The notes under the pieces: generated by a model | What the model saw: the letters and a program-made list of their open reading frames with translations, nothing else | What the model was told of the DNA's origin: nothing | Databases searched by the model: none | Assembly: GCA_001871235.1 (NCBI GenBank) | Contig: MNUV01000050.1 | Span: 1-11,980 of the forward strand | Direction of reading: 5' to 3' | DNA: 11,980 nt | DNA from: Candidatus Falkowbacteria bacterium CG1_02_41_21 | GTDB taxonomy: Bacteria; Patescibacteriota; Patescibacteriia; Patescibacteriales; UBA12465 | Translations under genes and position numbers: made by a program | Part shown: piece after piece, positions 7,506 through 11,980 of the stretch | How the letters are laid out: every line of letters starts with the position of its first letter | How positions within the stretch are numbered: position 1 is the first letter of the stretch

Positions 7506-7557
7506 AAAAAATTGAACCCATGCTATAATTATACTGTTATCAAGGGTTCAATTTTTT
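7506..7557. terminator. 14-bp perfect inverted repeat after tRNA-Phe
   Basis: AAAAAATTGAACCC (7506-7519) and GGGTTCAATTTTTT (7544-7557) are perfect complements around a 24-base loop. The T-ended 3' arm makes a terminator-like hairpin for transcripts leaving the tRNA block, ending two bases before the ATG of the next gene. The loop is longer than usual for an intrinsic terminator, and an operator or RNA-processing role is possible. Confidence 0.6.
7521..7529 (+). promoter_or_regulatory. Extended -10 promoter inside the inverted-repeat loop
   Basis: TGCTATAAT is a consensus extended -10 (TG-N-TATAAT). Transcription would begin near 7536, after the left arm of the inverted repeat, so this transcript cannot form the hairpin while a read-through transcript from the tRNAs can. 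No -35 box is needed for extended -10 promoters, and none is seen. Confidence 0.45.
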
Positions 7558-7559
7558 AT

Positions 7560-8246
7560 ATGCGTTCTGACAAAATACTAGCTTTAAAACTTAGAGAGAA
7601 TGGAAAAACTTATAGCCAGATAAGTTCTATTTTGGATATCCCCAAAAGCACTCTAAGCACATGGCTGAAAGATGTCGTCTTGTCCGAAAAAGCTAAAGAT
7701 AAAATTCAAAAAAGAGTTACCTCCACCTCTATTTATAAATTGATAACCAGGAACAAACAAAGAACTATTATAGCGCGAGCGAAACATAAACAAATATATC
7801 AATTAGCAAAAAAGGAGGCTCCAAAATTCCTTAGCGATGCATTATTTATTTGTGGCACATCATTATATTGGGCAGAGGGGTATAAACAGGGGGCCATGGG
7901 AAGTAAATGGAAAAGCATTGATTTTACCAATGCCGACCCCCAGATGATTAAATTAATGATAAAATTTTTTACTAAATTCTTGGGACTTGAAAAATCGCAA
8001 ATCCGGATACAAATCATGCTTCATGATTCCAAAAATTCAGAGCGAGCAATAAATTTTTGGCACAAATTAACTGGCATACCGAGACAAAACTTTTTCAAAA
8101 CCTGTTGTTCCATCAGCCAAGCCAGTTTACAAAAAAGAAATAGAAAGCTACAATATGGTACAATACATTTAAGGATTAATGATGTTATCAAATTCTTCCG
8201 TTTAATGGGCTGGATTGAAGGCTTAAAAGAAAAATTCAACGTATAA
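7560..8246 (+). CDS. HTH plus LAGLIDADG-like protein, putative homing endonuclease
   Basis: Encodes 228 residues. Residues about 7-38 form a helix-turn-helix (LKLRENGKTYSQISSILDIP, then KSTLSTWLK), followed by a basic helical linker. Residues 92-109 (SDALFICGTSLYWAEGYK) resemble a LAGLIDADG helix, with E106 in the acidic position. FTNADPQMIKLMIKFFTKFLG (122-142) and the terminal GWIEGL (217-222) are also like small LAGLIDADG proteins. The family includes homing endonucleases and DNA-binding regulators such as WhiA, so nuclease activity is an inference. I chose ATG 7560 because the frame upstream reads through the tRNA-Phe 3' exon and inverted repeat. No Shine-Dalgarno site is visible. The stop codon abuts tRNA-Pro with no gap. 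Its place beside an intron-bearing tRNA suggests mobility or intron spread, but it lies outside the intron. Confidence 0.7.
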   Translation: MRSDKILALKLRENGKTYSQISSILDIPKSTLSTWLKDVVLSEKAKDKIQKRVTSTSIYKLITRNKQRTIIARAKHKQIYQLAKKEAPKFLSDALFICGTSLYWAEGYKQGAMGSKWKSIDFTNADPQMIKLMIKFFTKFLGLEKSQIRIQIMLHDSKNSERAINFWHKLTGIPRQNFFKTCCSISQASLQKRNRKLQYGTIHLRINDVIKFFRLMGWIEGLKEKFNV

Positions 8247-8319
8247 CGGGGTGTGGCCCAGTTGGTAAGGCGTCTGGTTTGGGACCAGAAGATCGTGGGT
8301 TCAAGTCCCGCCACCCCGA
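8247..8319 (+). tRNA. tRNA-Pro (anticodon UGG)
   Basis: The acceptor is CGGGGTG/CACCCCG, the anticodon arm TCTGG-TTTGGGA-CCAGA with TGG at 8280-8282, and the T arm GTGGG-TTCAAGT-CCCGC, with discriminator A. CCA is not encoded. It starts on the base after the stop codon of the HTH/LAGLIDADG-like gene, so it is either co-transcribed with that gene and cut out by RNase P, or is read from the tRNA promoter upstream. Confidence 0.96.
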
Positions 8320-8341
8320 CAAGCAAAACAGACGACGAAAC

Positions 8342-8370
8342 TTGATTTTTGTTTGTTATTATGTTACAAT
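8342..8370 (+). promoter_or_regulatory. Promoter for rpsT and downstream genes
   Basis: TTGATT (8342-8347) and TACAAT (8365-8370) are spaced by 17 bases, with an extended TG (8362-8363) before the -10. The start site would be near 8377, about 30 bases before the rpsT ATG. Confidence 0.6.
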
Positions 8371-8406
8371 TTTTTTACTTTTAATTAACCTATATTTATA
8401 CCTACT

Positions 8407-8667
8407 ATGCCTAATCAACGAGCGGCCAAAAAAGATTTACGCAAAAACGTAAAAAGAAAGAAGATCAACAACAGCATCAAAGCAAATACCAAGAAATTGG
8501 TAAAAGATATCATCAAGAATATTGAATCCAAGGAAATTAAAGCCAAGGTTGGCATCAACAGCGCCATTCAAGCCATTGATAAGATGGTGAAGAAAGGCAT
8601 CATCAAAGCCAATACCGCTTCCCACCAGAAATCAAAATTACAAAAGAAAGCTAACAAATCTAAATAA
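8407..8667 (+). CDS. rpsT: 30S ribosomal protein S20
   Basis: This 86-residue, very lysine-rich helical protein binds 16S rRNA in the small subunit. The opening MPNQRAAKKDLRKN resembles the family's M-N-S-A-KR pattern, and the middle (SAIQAIDKMVKKGIIKANTA, 53-72) matches the conserved A---ID---KGIIH-N-A block. The length is typical (E. coli 87). No Shine-Dalgarno site precedes the ATG. It follows a good promoter and lies ahead of rpsO, so the two S-protein genes are probably co-transcribed. Confidence 0.94.
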   Translation: MPNQRAAKKDLRKNVKRKKINNSIKANTKKLVKDIIKNIESKEIKAKVGINSAIQAIDKMVKKGIIKANTASHQKSKLQKKANKSK

Positions 8668-8732
8668 ATTAATAATATTGCCCATTCTTGGCTATGGCCC
8701 AAACCATACCTCGGATTGGGAATGACCAGTCT

Positions 8733-9104
8733 ATGTTAGACAAAAAAAACAAGGAAAAATTAATTAAAAAGTTTCGGACTCATGACAATGATACTGGATC
8801 CCCTCAAGTTCAAATCGCTATTCTAACAGCCGAAATTGAACAATTATCCAAGCACTTGAAAGCCCACAAACACGACTATTCTTCTCGTCGTGGTCTGCTG
8901 AAAAAAGTAGCCGAAAGACGTCGTCTATTAAAATATTTACAAAAAGAAGACGCTCCGGCCTTTGCCGAATTAGCCGCTAAATTAAAATTAAAGATTGCCC
9001 AAAAACTGCAAGAAGAGGAAGAGGCTAAGGCTATTCTGGAAAAAAAGTTTGATGAAGTTTTAGGTGAAGACGAACCGGAAGCTGACGTGGTTGAAGAAAA
9101 ATAA
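8733..9104 (+). CDS. rpsO: 30S ribosomal protein S15 with acidic C-terminal extension
   Basis: S15 binds 16S rRNA early in assembly of the small subunit. The core is clear: [14 protein letters not shown], then [32 protein letters not shown] and [10 protein letters not shown] chose ATG 8733 because the family begins right at this helix; an in-frame ATG at 8694 or TTG at 8688 would add 13 or 15 residues not typical of S15. The protein is 123 residues, about 35 longer than E. coli S15 (89). The extra C-terminus is glutamate-rich ([13 protein letters not shown], then [13 protein letters not shown]), a helical segment followed by an acidic tail unlike a usual rRNA-binding region. The next gene starts six bases after the stop. 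Confidence 0.95.
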   Translation: MLDKKNKEKLIKKFRTHDNDTGSPQVQIAILTAEIEQLSKHLKAHKHDYSSRRGLLKKVAERRRLLKYLQKEDAPAFAELAAKLKLKIAQKLQEEEEAKAILEKKFDEVLGEDEPEADVVEEK

Positions 9105-9110
9105 TTATTT

Positions 9111-9605
9111 ATGATAAAACATAAAGAACAAAGAGTCGGCGTCTTGGTAGATGTTTCCAACATGTACCATAGCGCCAAAAATTTATACGGCAAGAAGGTT
9201 AATTTCAGAGAAATTTTGACTCAGGCTGTCGCTGATCGAAAATTGATTCGAGCCACGGCCTATGTCATTAAGACTGAAAATAATGACGAAATGTCATTTT
9301 TTGAAGCTTTAAGCCAACAAGGGTTTGAAGTCAAAATGAAAGACCTCCAAATTTTTGCCGGCGGAGCTAAAAAAGGCGATTGGGATGTCGGCATCACCAT
9401 TGATGCCATTAAACTGGGCGATAAACTGGATGTTATTATTCTAGTTTCCGGTGATGGCGACTACTTGCCGGTTGTTTCCTACTTACAGAATAACAAAGGC
9501 TGTCTGGTAGAAATTATGGCCTTCCGAAAGACCGCTTCCTCCAGATTGGTGGAAGAATCCGATGACTTCACTGATTTGGGCGCCAGCAAAAAATTCTTAA
9601 TCTAA
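9111..9605 (+). CDS. NYN-domain (LabA/DUF88-like) putative ribonuclease
   Basis: This 164-residue protein belongs to the NYN/PIN-like fold, a family of metal-dependent nucleases acting mainly on RNA. The acidic active-site set is present: D14 and N17 in VLVDVSNMY, D90 and D92 in KKGDWDVG, and D115 and D117 in LVSGDGDYLPVV. The last motif is the strongest family mark. The protein is a single domain with no extra C-terminal OST-HTH part. It lies six bases after rpsO and probably shares its transcript, so a role in RNA turnover or ribosome quality is possible, though that is inferred only from location. The cyanobacterial homologue LabA affects circadian expression, but this cannot be carried over. 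A bidirectional terminator follows. Confidence 0.9.
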   Translation: MIKHKEQRVGVLVDVSNMYHSAKNLYGKKVNFREILTQAVADRKLIRATAYVIKTENNDEMSFFEALSQQGFEVKMKDLQIFAGGAKKGDWDVGITIDAIKLGDKLDVIILVSGDGDYLPVVSYLQNNKGCLVEIMAFRKTASSRLVEESDDFTDLGASKKFLI

Positions 9606-9624
9606 ACCAACAAGAATATACAGC

Positions 9625-9655
9625 AAAAAAGATCTGATAGACTCAGGTCTTTTTT
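9625..9655. terminator. Bidirectional intrinsic terminator, NYN gene / DGR reverse transcriptase
   Basis: AAAAAAGATCTGA (9625-9637) pairs with TCAGGTCTTTTTT (9643-9655) over 13 bp with one U-G pair and loop TAGAC. T tracts on both strands suit termination from either side. It lies between the convergent NYN gene and reverse transcriptase gene, 3 bases past the latter's stop. Confidence 0.85.
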
Positions 9656-9658
9656 GTT

Positions 9659-10663
9659 TTACTGCTCTGGAAAATTAATCCAATAATTATTTACCAATTC
9701 TCGTTTAAGATTACTGGCATCACCATGTTTTAACATTCCCAGATAAGAAGCTAGGCTCGCCGGCTTTGGACTATTTTTTATTTTGGTCATCATTCTCCTT
9801 TTAGTTTTAGTTCGCAGAACCTTATGCTCGGAAAAATTTACCCAACCCAAAAAATCAACCTCGCGCTCTATGGTTTTTAAATAAATTTTTCGCGGGTGAA
9901 TTTGCAGTTTTAATTTATCATTTAAAAATCTGTCTATTTTTGCCAAAATACCCAGCAACTCATCTCTGTCGGCCGACAGAAAGACGAAATCATCGGCATA
10001 ACGAATATAATATTTGGCTTTGACTTGATGTTTTACATATTGATCAAAAGAGTTCATATAAATATTAACCAACAATTGCGAGGTCAAATTACCGAGCGGC
10101 AAACCACGGCCGGGAGCGGACTCATAACTGCTAATAATATTATTTAATAAAGACAAAATTTTCTCATCCGCAATATATTCCCGCAGAATTTCTGATAAAA
10201 TTTGATGATTAATATTATCAAAAAACTTCCTAATATCACATTGTAAAATCCAACAAGTTTTAGTATGGTTATGGCTAACCCGCCCCATCATTTTATTAAA
10301 CGCCATAATTGCCCGATGAGTGCCTTTGTCTAAACGACAAGAATAGGAATGAGCGATAAAAATTCTATCAAAGAATGGATATAATTGGCGATAAATGGCA
10401 TGATGAGCCAAGCGATCGCGAACCGATGCTTTATGAATATGGCGCAATTTTGGATCAGAGATATAAAAATCTTGATAAGGTCCATGGCGGTAAGCATCAT
10501 TGGCAAGTTCGCTATTAAGCTGTAAGATGTTATCAGCCAAGGAGAGGGAAAATTCAATGACATCTTTTTTCTTGGTCTTATCCACAATAAACTCTTGCCA
10601 GGCCACTAATAAATTTCCGGTCGCAATAATATCTAAATAATTAATATTTAATTTTTTCTTCAT
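9659..10663 (-). CDS. DGR reverse transcriptase
   Basis: Encodes 334 residues with the RT motifs in order: SVRDRLAHHAIYRQLYPFFD (80-99), WILQCDIRKFFDNI (138-151, catalytic D143), GLPLGNLTSQLLVNIYMN (187-204), YIRYADDFVFL (219-229, catalytic D224 and D225) and VDFLGW (269-274). The SQ pair at 195-196 in motif 4 is the mark of DGR reverse transcriptases; group II intron RTs have SP there. No maturase or endonuclease domain is attached. It would copy TR RNA into mutated cDNA. I chose ATG 10663; a TTG at 10711 would add 16 residues that read through a run of G. Eight Gs lie 18-25 bases upstream, and a five-codon frame (ATG 10678) stops overlapping the start codon. The 3' end runs into a shared terminator. 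The catalytic residues are intact. Confidence 0.95.
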   Translation of the reverse strand: MKKKLNINYLDIIATGNLLVAWQEFIVDKTKKKDVIEFSLSLADNILQLNSELANDAYRHGPYQDFYISDPKLRHIHKASVRDRLAHHAIYRQLYPFFDRIFIAHSYSCRLDKGTHRAIMAFNKMMGRVSHNHTKTCWILQCDIRKFFDNINHQILSEILREYIADEKILSLLNNIISSYESAPGRGLPLGNLTSQLLVNIYMNSFDQYVKHQVKAKYYIRYADDFVFLSADRDELLGILAKIDRFLNDKLKLQIHPRKIYLKTIEREVDFLGWVNFSEHKVLRTKTKRRMMTKIKNSPKPASLASYLGMLKHGDASNLKRELVNNYWINFPEQ

Positions 10664-10680
10664 AAATATATAGCCATAAA

Positions 10681-10688
10681 CCCCCCCC
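10681..10688. repeat. C8 homopolymer between divergent RT and avd starts
   Basis: Eight consecutive Cs (eight Gs on the minus strand) lie in the 42-base gap between the RT ATG and the proposed avd start. Such runs are prone to slippage. The run is in the 5' leader of RT and just before the first recognisable avd codons, so a length change could alter translation of either gene. Confidence 0.7.
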
Positions 10689-10705
10689 TTGGAAACTTTT
10701 CCATT

Positions 10706-11023
10706 TTGCAAAAACTAACCGAAACTTATCTTCTCTGGCATGGCTTTTCGCTGCAATTGCCCCGCTTAGTGCGCTATAATTTGGGGATTAAAATTGATAA
10801 TCTATTTACGGAAATACTGGAAATAATTCTGACGGCTAAATATGCCGCCAAAGAAAATAAACTGTCTTTTATTGATAAGGCCGCCATCAAATTGGACTCA
10901 TTAAAATTTTTTCTACAAATTCTCTGGCAAACCAAATCTCTGGAAAATAAAAAATATTTGCAACTATCGGAAGCGCTTAATGAAATTGGGAAAATAATCG
11001 GCGGTTGGAAAAAATTATTCTAA
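10706..11023 (+). CDS. avd: Avd-like four-helix-bundle DGR accessory protein
   Basis: Encodes about 105 residues, nearly all predicted helix, with the Avd pattern of four helices: KLTETYLLWHGFSLQLP, RLVRYNLGIKIDNLFTEILE, KAAIKLDSLKFFLQILWQ and LQLSEALNEIGKIIGGWKK. The RYNLGxKI block and the GKIIGGW ending are typical. The protein is basic (10 K in the last half), fitting nucleic-acid binding. Avd forms a barrel-shaped pentamer that binds the RT and template RNA in Bordetella phage BPP-1. The start is uncertain: there is no ATG near, so TTG 10706 is proposed. The frame stays open upstream to 10652, and related proteins often have a few residues before KL. It is divergent from RT and antisense to the TR transcript, unlike the usual same-strand order. 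Its stop overlaps the TR terminator. Confidence 0.85.
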   Translation: MQKLTETYLLWHGFSLQLPRLVRYNLGIKIDNLFTEILEIILTAKYAAKENKLSFIDKAAIKLDSLKFFLQILWQTKSLENKKYLQLSEALNEIGKIIGGWKKLF

Positions 11024-11047
11024 AAAACCCGCCTCACTTGAAGCGGG
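11022..11047 (-). terminator. Terminator-like hairpin 3' of the template repeat
   Basis: Read on the minus strand, CCCGCTTC-AAGT-GAGGCGGG (11047-11028) forms an 8-bp stem with one U-G pair, followed by six Ts (11027-11022). It begins 14 bases after the TR ends and would give the TR RNA a defined 3' end, before the RT gene. On the plus strand the same bases lack a T tract, so it does not serve avd. It may also be the structured spacer that DGR RNAs carry after TR. Confidence 0.75.
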
Positions 11048-11061
11048 AAAACAAATTACTA

Positions 11062-11195
11062 GCGGACACCGAGGAAACGACAACGGGCAGTCCAATCATT
11101 GTCAAAGTAGTTGAGGTTGAGCTTGCGATCGTTGTCATTGACATCAAGATAAGGAACCTGACGATTGTCATTGGAATTGCGCCAAACGGAGCCAA
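11062..11195 (-). repeat. DGR template repeat (TR)
   Basis: This 134-bp non-coding copy is 118/134 identical, without gaps, to 11557-11690. On the minus strand it reads as if coding W-R-N-S-N-D-N-R-Q-V-P-Y-L-D-V-N-D-N-D-R-K-L-N-L-N and on to FLGVR and a TAG stop. It is rich in AAT/AAC codons (about 28 adenines), which are the sites that mutate. It lies between the target gene and avd, and its 5' edge (TTGGCTCCG, 11195) matches the VR edge. Differences lie in an interior zone; both ends are identical. Confidence 0.95.
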
Positions 11196-11202
11196 CAAAA
11201 AT

Positions 11203-11322
11203 CGCTTTCAGCCATCAGGAGCACCGCCCCTTCAATACTGTCGGGGTTGAATTTTATTCGGGATATTTAAATCCACCAGCTGAAAGCGCCAAGTATTCTA
11301 TTTTTTGAAAACAACACTTGGC
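11203..11322 (-). ncRNA. Inverted-repeat-rich segment directly upstream of the TR (possible DGR RNA 5' domain)
   Basis: On the minus strand two inverted repeats meet end to end. GCCAAGT/ACTTGGC (11322-11316 with 11294-11288) encloses 21 bases. CGCTTTCAGC/GCTGAAAGCG (11288-11279 with 11212-11203) is a perfect 10-bp pair enclosing 66 bases, seven bases before the TR. The 66-base loop holds GGAT/ATCC and a choice between CCCC/GGGG and TTCAA/TTGAA pairings. This looks like folded RNA forming the 5' part of the TR transcript; no promoter is evident, so transcription is inferred. Confidence 0.5.
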
Positions 11323-11450
11323 ACACTAATTAACTGGATTCAATTAATCATTCCGACCAAAATATTATTTTAGAATTCGGCCGCTTGAAGCCATAACCGC
11401 AAGCAGTGTCGCCTACTATCCACCAGTTATCTTAACATATTTTTGGGAAT
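11323..11450. other. Gene-free spacer between TR upstream element and VR terminator
   Basis: With neighbouring elements this lies in a gap of about 355 bases between TR and VR that holds no credible gene. It is AT-rich, with TAAAAT and AATATT boxes on the minus strand but no -35/-10 pair at proper spacing. CTGGTGGAT recurs at 11420-11428 and 11270-11278 as a direct repeat, meaning unknown. A promoter for TR RNA should be here if the RNA is made separately from the target mRNA. Confidence 0.4.
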
Positions 11451-11480
11451 AAAAAAATCCCGCTTCATTGCTGAAACGGG
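11451..11480 (-). terminator. Intrinsic terminator 3' of the DGR target gene
   Basis: On the minus strand CCCGTTTCA-GCAA-TGAAGCGGG (11480-11459) is a 9-bp stem with one U-G pair, capped by a GNRA-type tetraloop, followed by ATTTTTTT. It closely resembles the hairpin after the TR (shared TTTTCCCG start, TTCA, CGGG). It is 70 bases past the target stop codon. It may also act as the target hairpin that aids retrohoming in BPP-1, though here it is much farther from the VR. Confidence 0.85.
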
Positions 11481-11550
11481 AAAATGTATTTTTAAGAGCC
11501 AAGAGCTCAAGGGTTCAAGTGCCAGAGCAAAGCGTCCAAGTGGCAAAGAG
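11481..11550 (-). other. 3' flank of the target gene containing a copy of the VR edge
   Basis: These 70 bases separate the target stop codon from its terminator; the TR has no counterpart. GAGCCAAGAGC at 11496-11506 repeats exactly the 11 bases that span the 5' edge of the VR (11684-11694). CACTTG occurs twice and AGAGC four times. It may be a remnant of earlier recombination; no gene is seen. Confidence 0.4.
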
Positions 11551-11980
11551 CTACTTGCGGACACCGAGGAAACGACAACAGGCCCACCAATCATCGCCAA
11601 AGTAGCTGAGGTCGAGCTCGCGATCGTCGTCATTGACATCAAGATAAGGAACCTGACGAAAGCCAATGAAAGTGCGCCAAACGGAGCCAAGAGCGATAAT
11701 AGGGAATTGTTTTTGGAGTTCTGGGTGAGTGGCGCCAAGAGCTAATAGTTCCATTAAAGTGGCGGGGCGGCAACCATCACTATCCATTTTCTTGATAGCG
11801 TTTTCACTACCGATGTTACGATCAAAATGAAATAGCCTGCCGGAGATATCAACTTTTTTTCCAATCATTTCCGGAGAAATGGGGAAATTTTTGGCGGTAA
11901 CATCGCTGTTTTTCCAATCATAGTTGCCGTCAGCGATAGCTTGTTCCACGGTTTTGGTGTAATCAACGGTGAGCTTAACG
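11551..11980 (-). CDS. DGR target protein with C-type-lectin-like variable C-terminus (5' end outside window)
   Basis: The frame is open from the window edge (VKLTVDYTKTVEQ..., from 11979) to TAG 11551-11553; at least 142 residues are visible, and an internal GTG at 11949 is not needed as a start. The conserved part includes DGCRPATLMELLALG and QFPIIALGSVWR, followed by the variable region and the constant end CRFLGVRK. This layout matches DGR targets of the C-lectin/formylglycine-enzyme-like fold, which display variable residues on a binding surface. Residues set by the VR include T, F, I, G, F near the start, then D, E, D, S, G, D and W, C near the end. The visible part shows no signal or membrane anchor, so location and ligand are unknown. 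RT, TR and target share a strand. Confidence 0.88.
   Translation of the reverse strand, partial: VKLTVDYTKTVEQAIADGNYDWKNSDVTAKNFPISPEMIGKKVDISGRLFHFDRNIGSENAIKKMDSDGCRPATLMELLALGATHPELQKQFPIIALGSVWRTFIGFRQVPYLDVNDDDRELDLSYFGDDWWACCRFLGVRK
11557..11690 (-). repeat. DGR variable repeat (VR)
   Basis: This is the mutated copy of the TR, forming the last codons of the target gene. Sixteen of 134 positions differ from the TR; twelve are at TR adenines (A to G 7, A to T 4, A to C 1) and four are not. Every A-site change alters the amino acid. The last 23 bases in gene direction (GTTGTCGTTTCC... to CCGC) are identical to TR, as expected of the homing-initiation region. Confidence 0.95.

Larger units (their letters stand above)
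9659..11980 (-). other. Diversity-generating retroelement (DGR), target gene truncated by window edge
   Basis: All four parts of a DGR are present: reverse transcriptase (9659-10663), Avd-like accessory protein (10706-11023), template repeat (11062-11195) and variable repeat (11557-11690) at the 3' end of a target gene. Reverse transcriptase, TR and VR share the minus strand; Avd is on the plus strand. Mutagenesis would go from TR RNA, through error-prone cDNA changed at A, into the VR. The substitution pattern between the repeats supports past activity. Confidence 0.93.

Noticed and set aside
8021..8326. Open frame of 101 codons on the minus strand over the HTH/LAGLIDADG-like gene and tRNA-Pro
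   Set aside because: It opens inside a supported gene and covers a complete tRNA; no family resemblance.
9659..10663. Group II intron or retron reverse transcriptase
   Set aside because: SQ instead of SP in motif 4, no maturase domain, no msr/msd-like RNA, and a TR/VR pair beside it all favour a DGR.
10664..10711. 16-residue N-terminal extension of the reverse transcriptase from TTG 10711
   Set aside because: The glycine-rich reading comes from the G8 run, and ATG 10663 gives a normal DGR RT N-terminus.
11005..11250. Plus-strand open frame across the TR
   Set aside because: It is the reverse reading of the TR; a similar antisense frame over the VR (11443-11745) exists for the same reason.
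11022..11480. CRISPR-like array from the repeated hairpins and TR/VR copies
   Set aside because: Only two long copies exist, without regular short repeats and spacers, and their differences are adenine-directed.

Overview
This window looks like part of a small, AT-rich bacterial genome, most likely from the Candidate Phyla Radiation (Patescibacteria). That placement is an inference. It rests on compact lysine-rich proteins, few clear Shine-Dalgarno sites, tRNA genes without encoded CCA, a self-splicing intron in a tRNA gene, and a diversity-generating retroelement of a style common in that group. TAA/TAG stops and TGG tryptophan codons read normally, and no reassigned TGA is seen.

Layout: bases 1-206 hold the 3' end of an IS transposase. 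A complete polA (310-3054) follows. A convergent membrane protein of unknown function (3093-3686, minus) is divergent from a tight murD-murI-holA cluster (3766-6923), where murD and murI overlap by 14 bases and holA starts 2 bases after murI. A tRNA block comes next: tRNA-Ile(GAU), initiator tRNA-Met(CAU), tRNA-Phe(GAA) split by a 246-nt group I intron, a free-standing HTH/LAGLIDADG-like gene, and tRNA-Pro(UGG). Then come rpsT, rpsO with an acidic tail, and a NYN-domain (LabA-like) gene, closed by a bidirectional terminator.

The right-hand end (about 9659 to the window edge) is a diversity-generating retroelement (DGR). It has a reverse transcriptase on the minus strand, a divergently placed Avd-like four-helix accessory protein on the plus strand, a 134-bp template repeat (TR), and a 134-bp variable repeat (VR) that forms the C-terminus of a target protein running off the window. 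TR and VR differ at 16 positions; 12 of these are adenines in the TR on the coding strand, which is the signature of adenine-directed mutagenic retrohoming. All 12 change an amino acid.

How the genes work together: polA, holA, rpsT, rpsO and the tRNAs are core replication and translation genes, and murD/murI supply peptidoglycan precursors. The two accessory systems are the tRNA-Phe intron with the nearby endonuclease-like gene, and the DGR. In the DGR, reverse transcriptase plus Avd would copy the TR transcript with errors at A and install the copy in the target gene. The DGR layout is unusual: Avd is antisense to the predicted TR RNA, related terminator-like hairpins follow both TR and VR, and an inverted-repeat-rich stretch precedes the TR.
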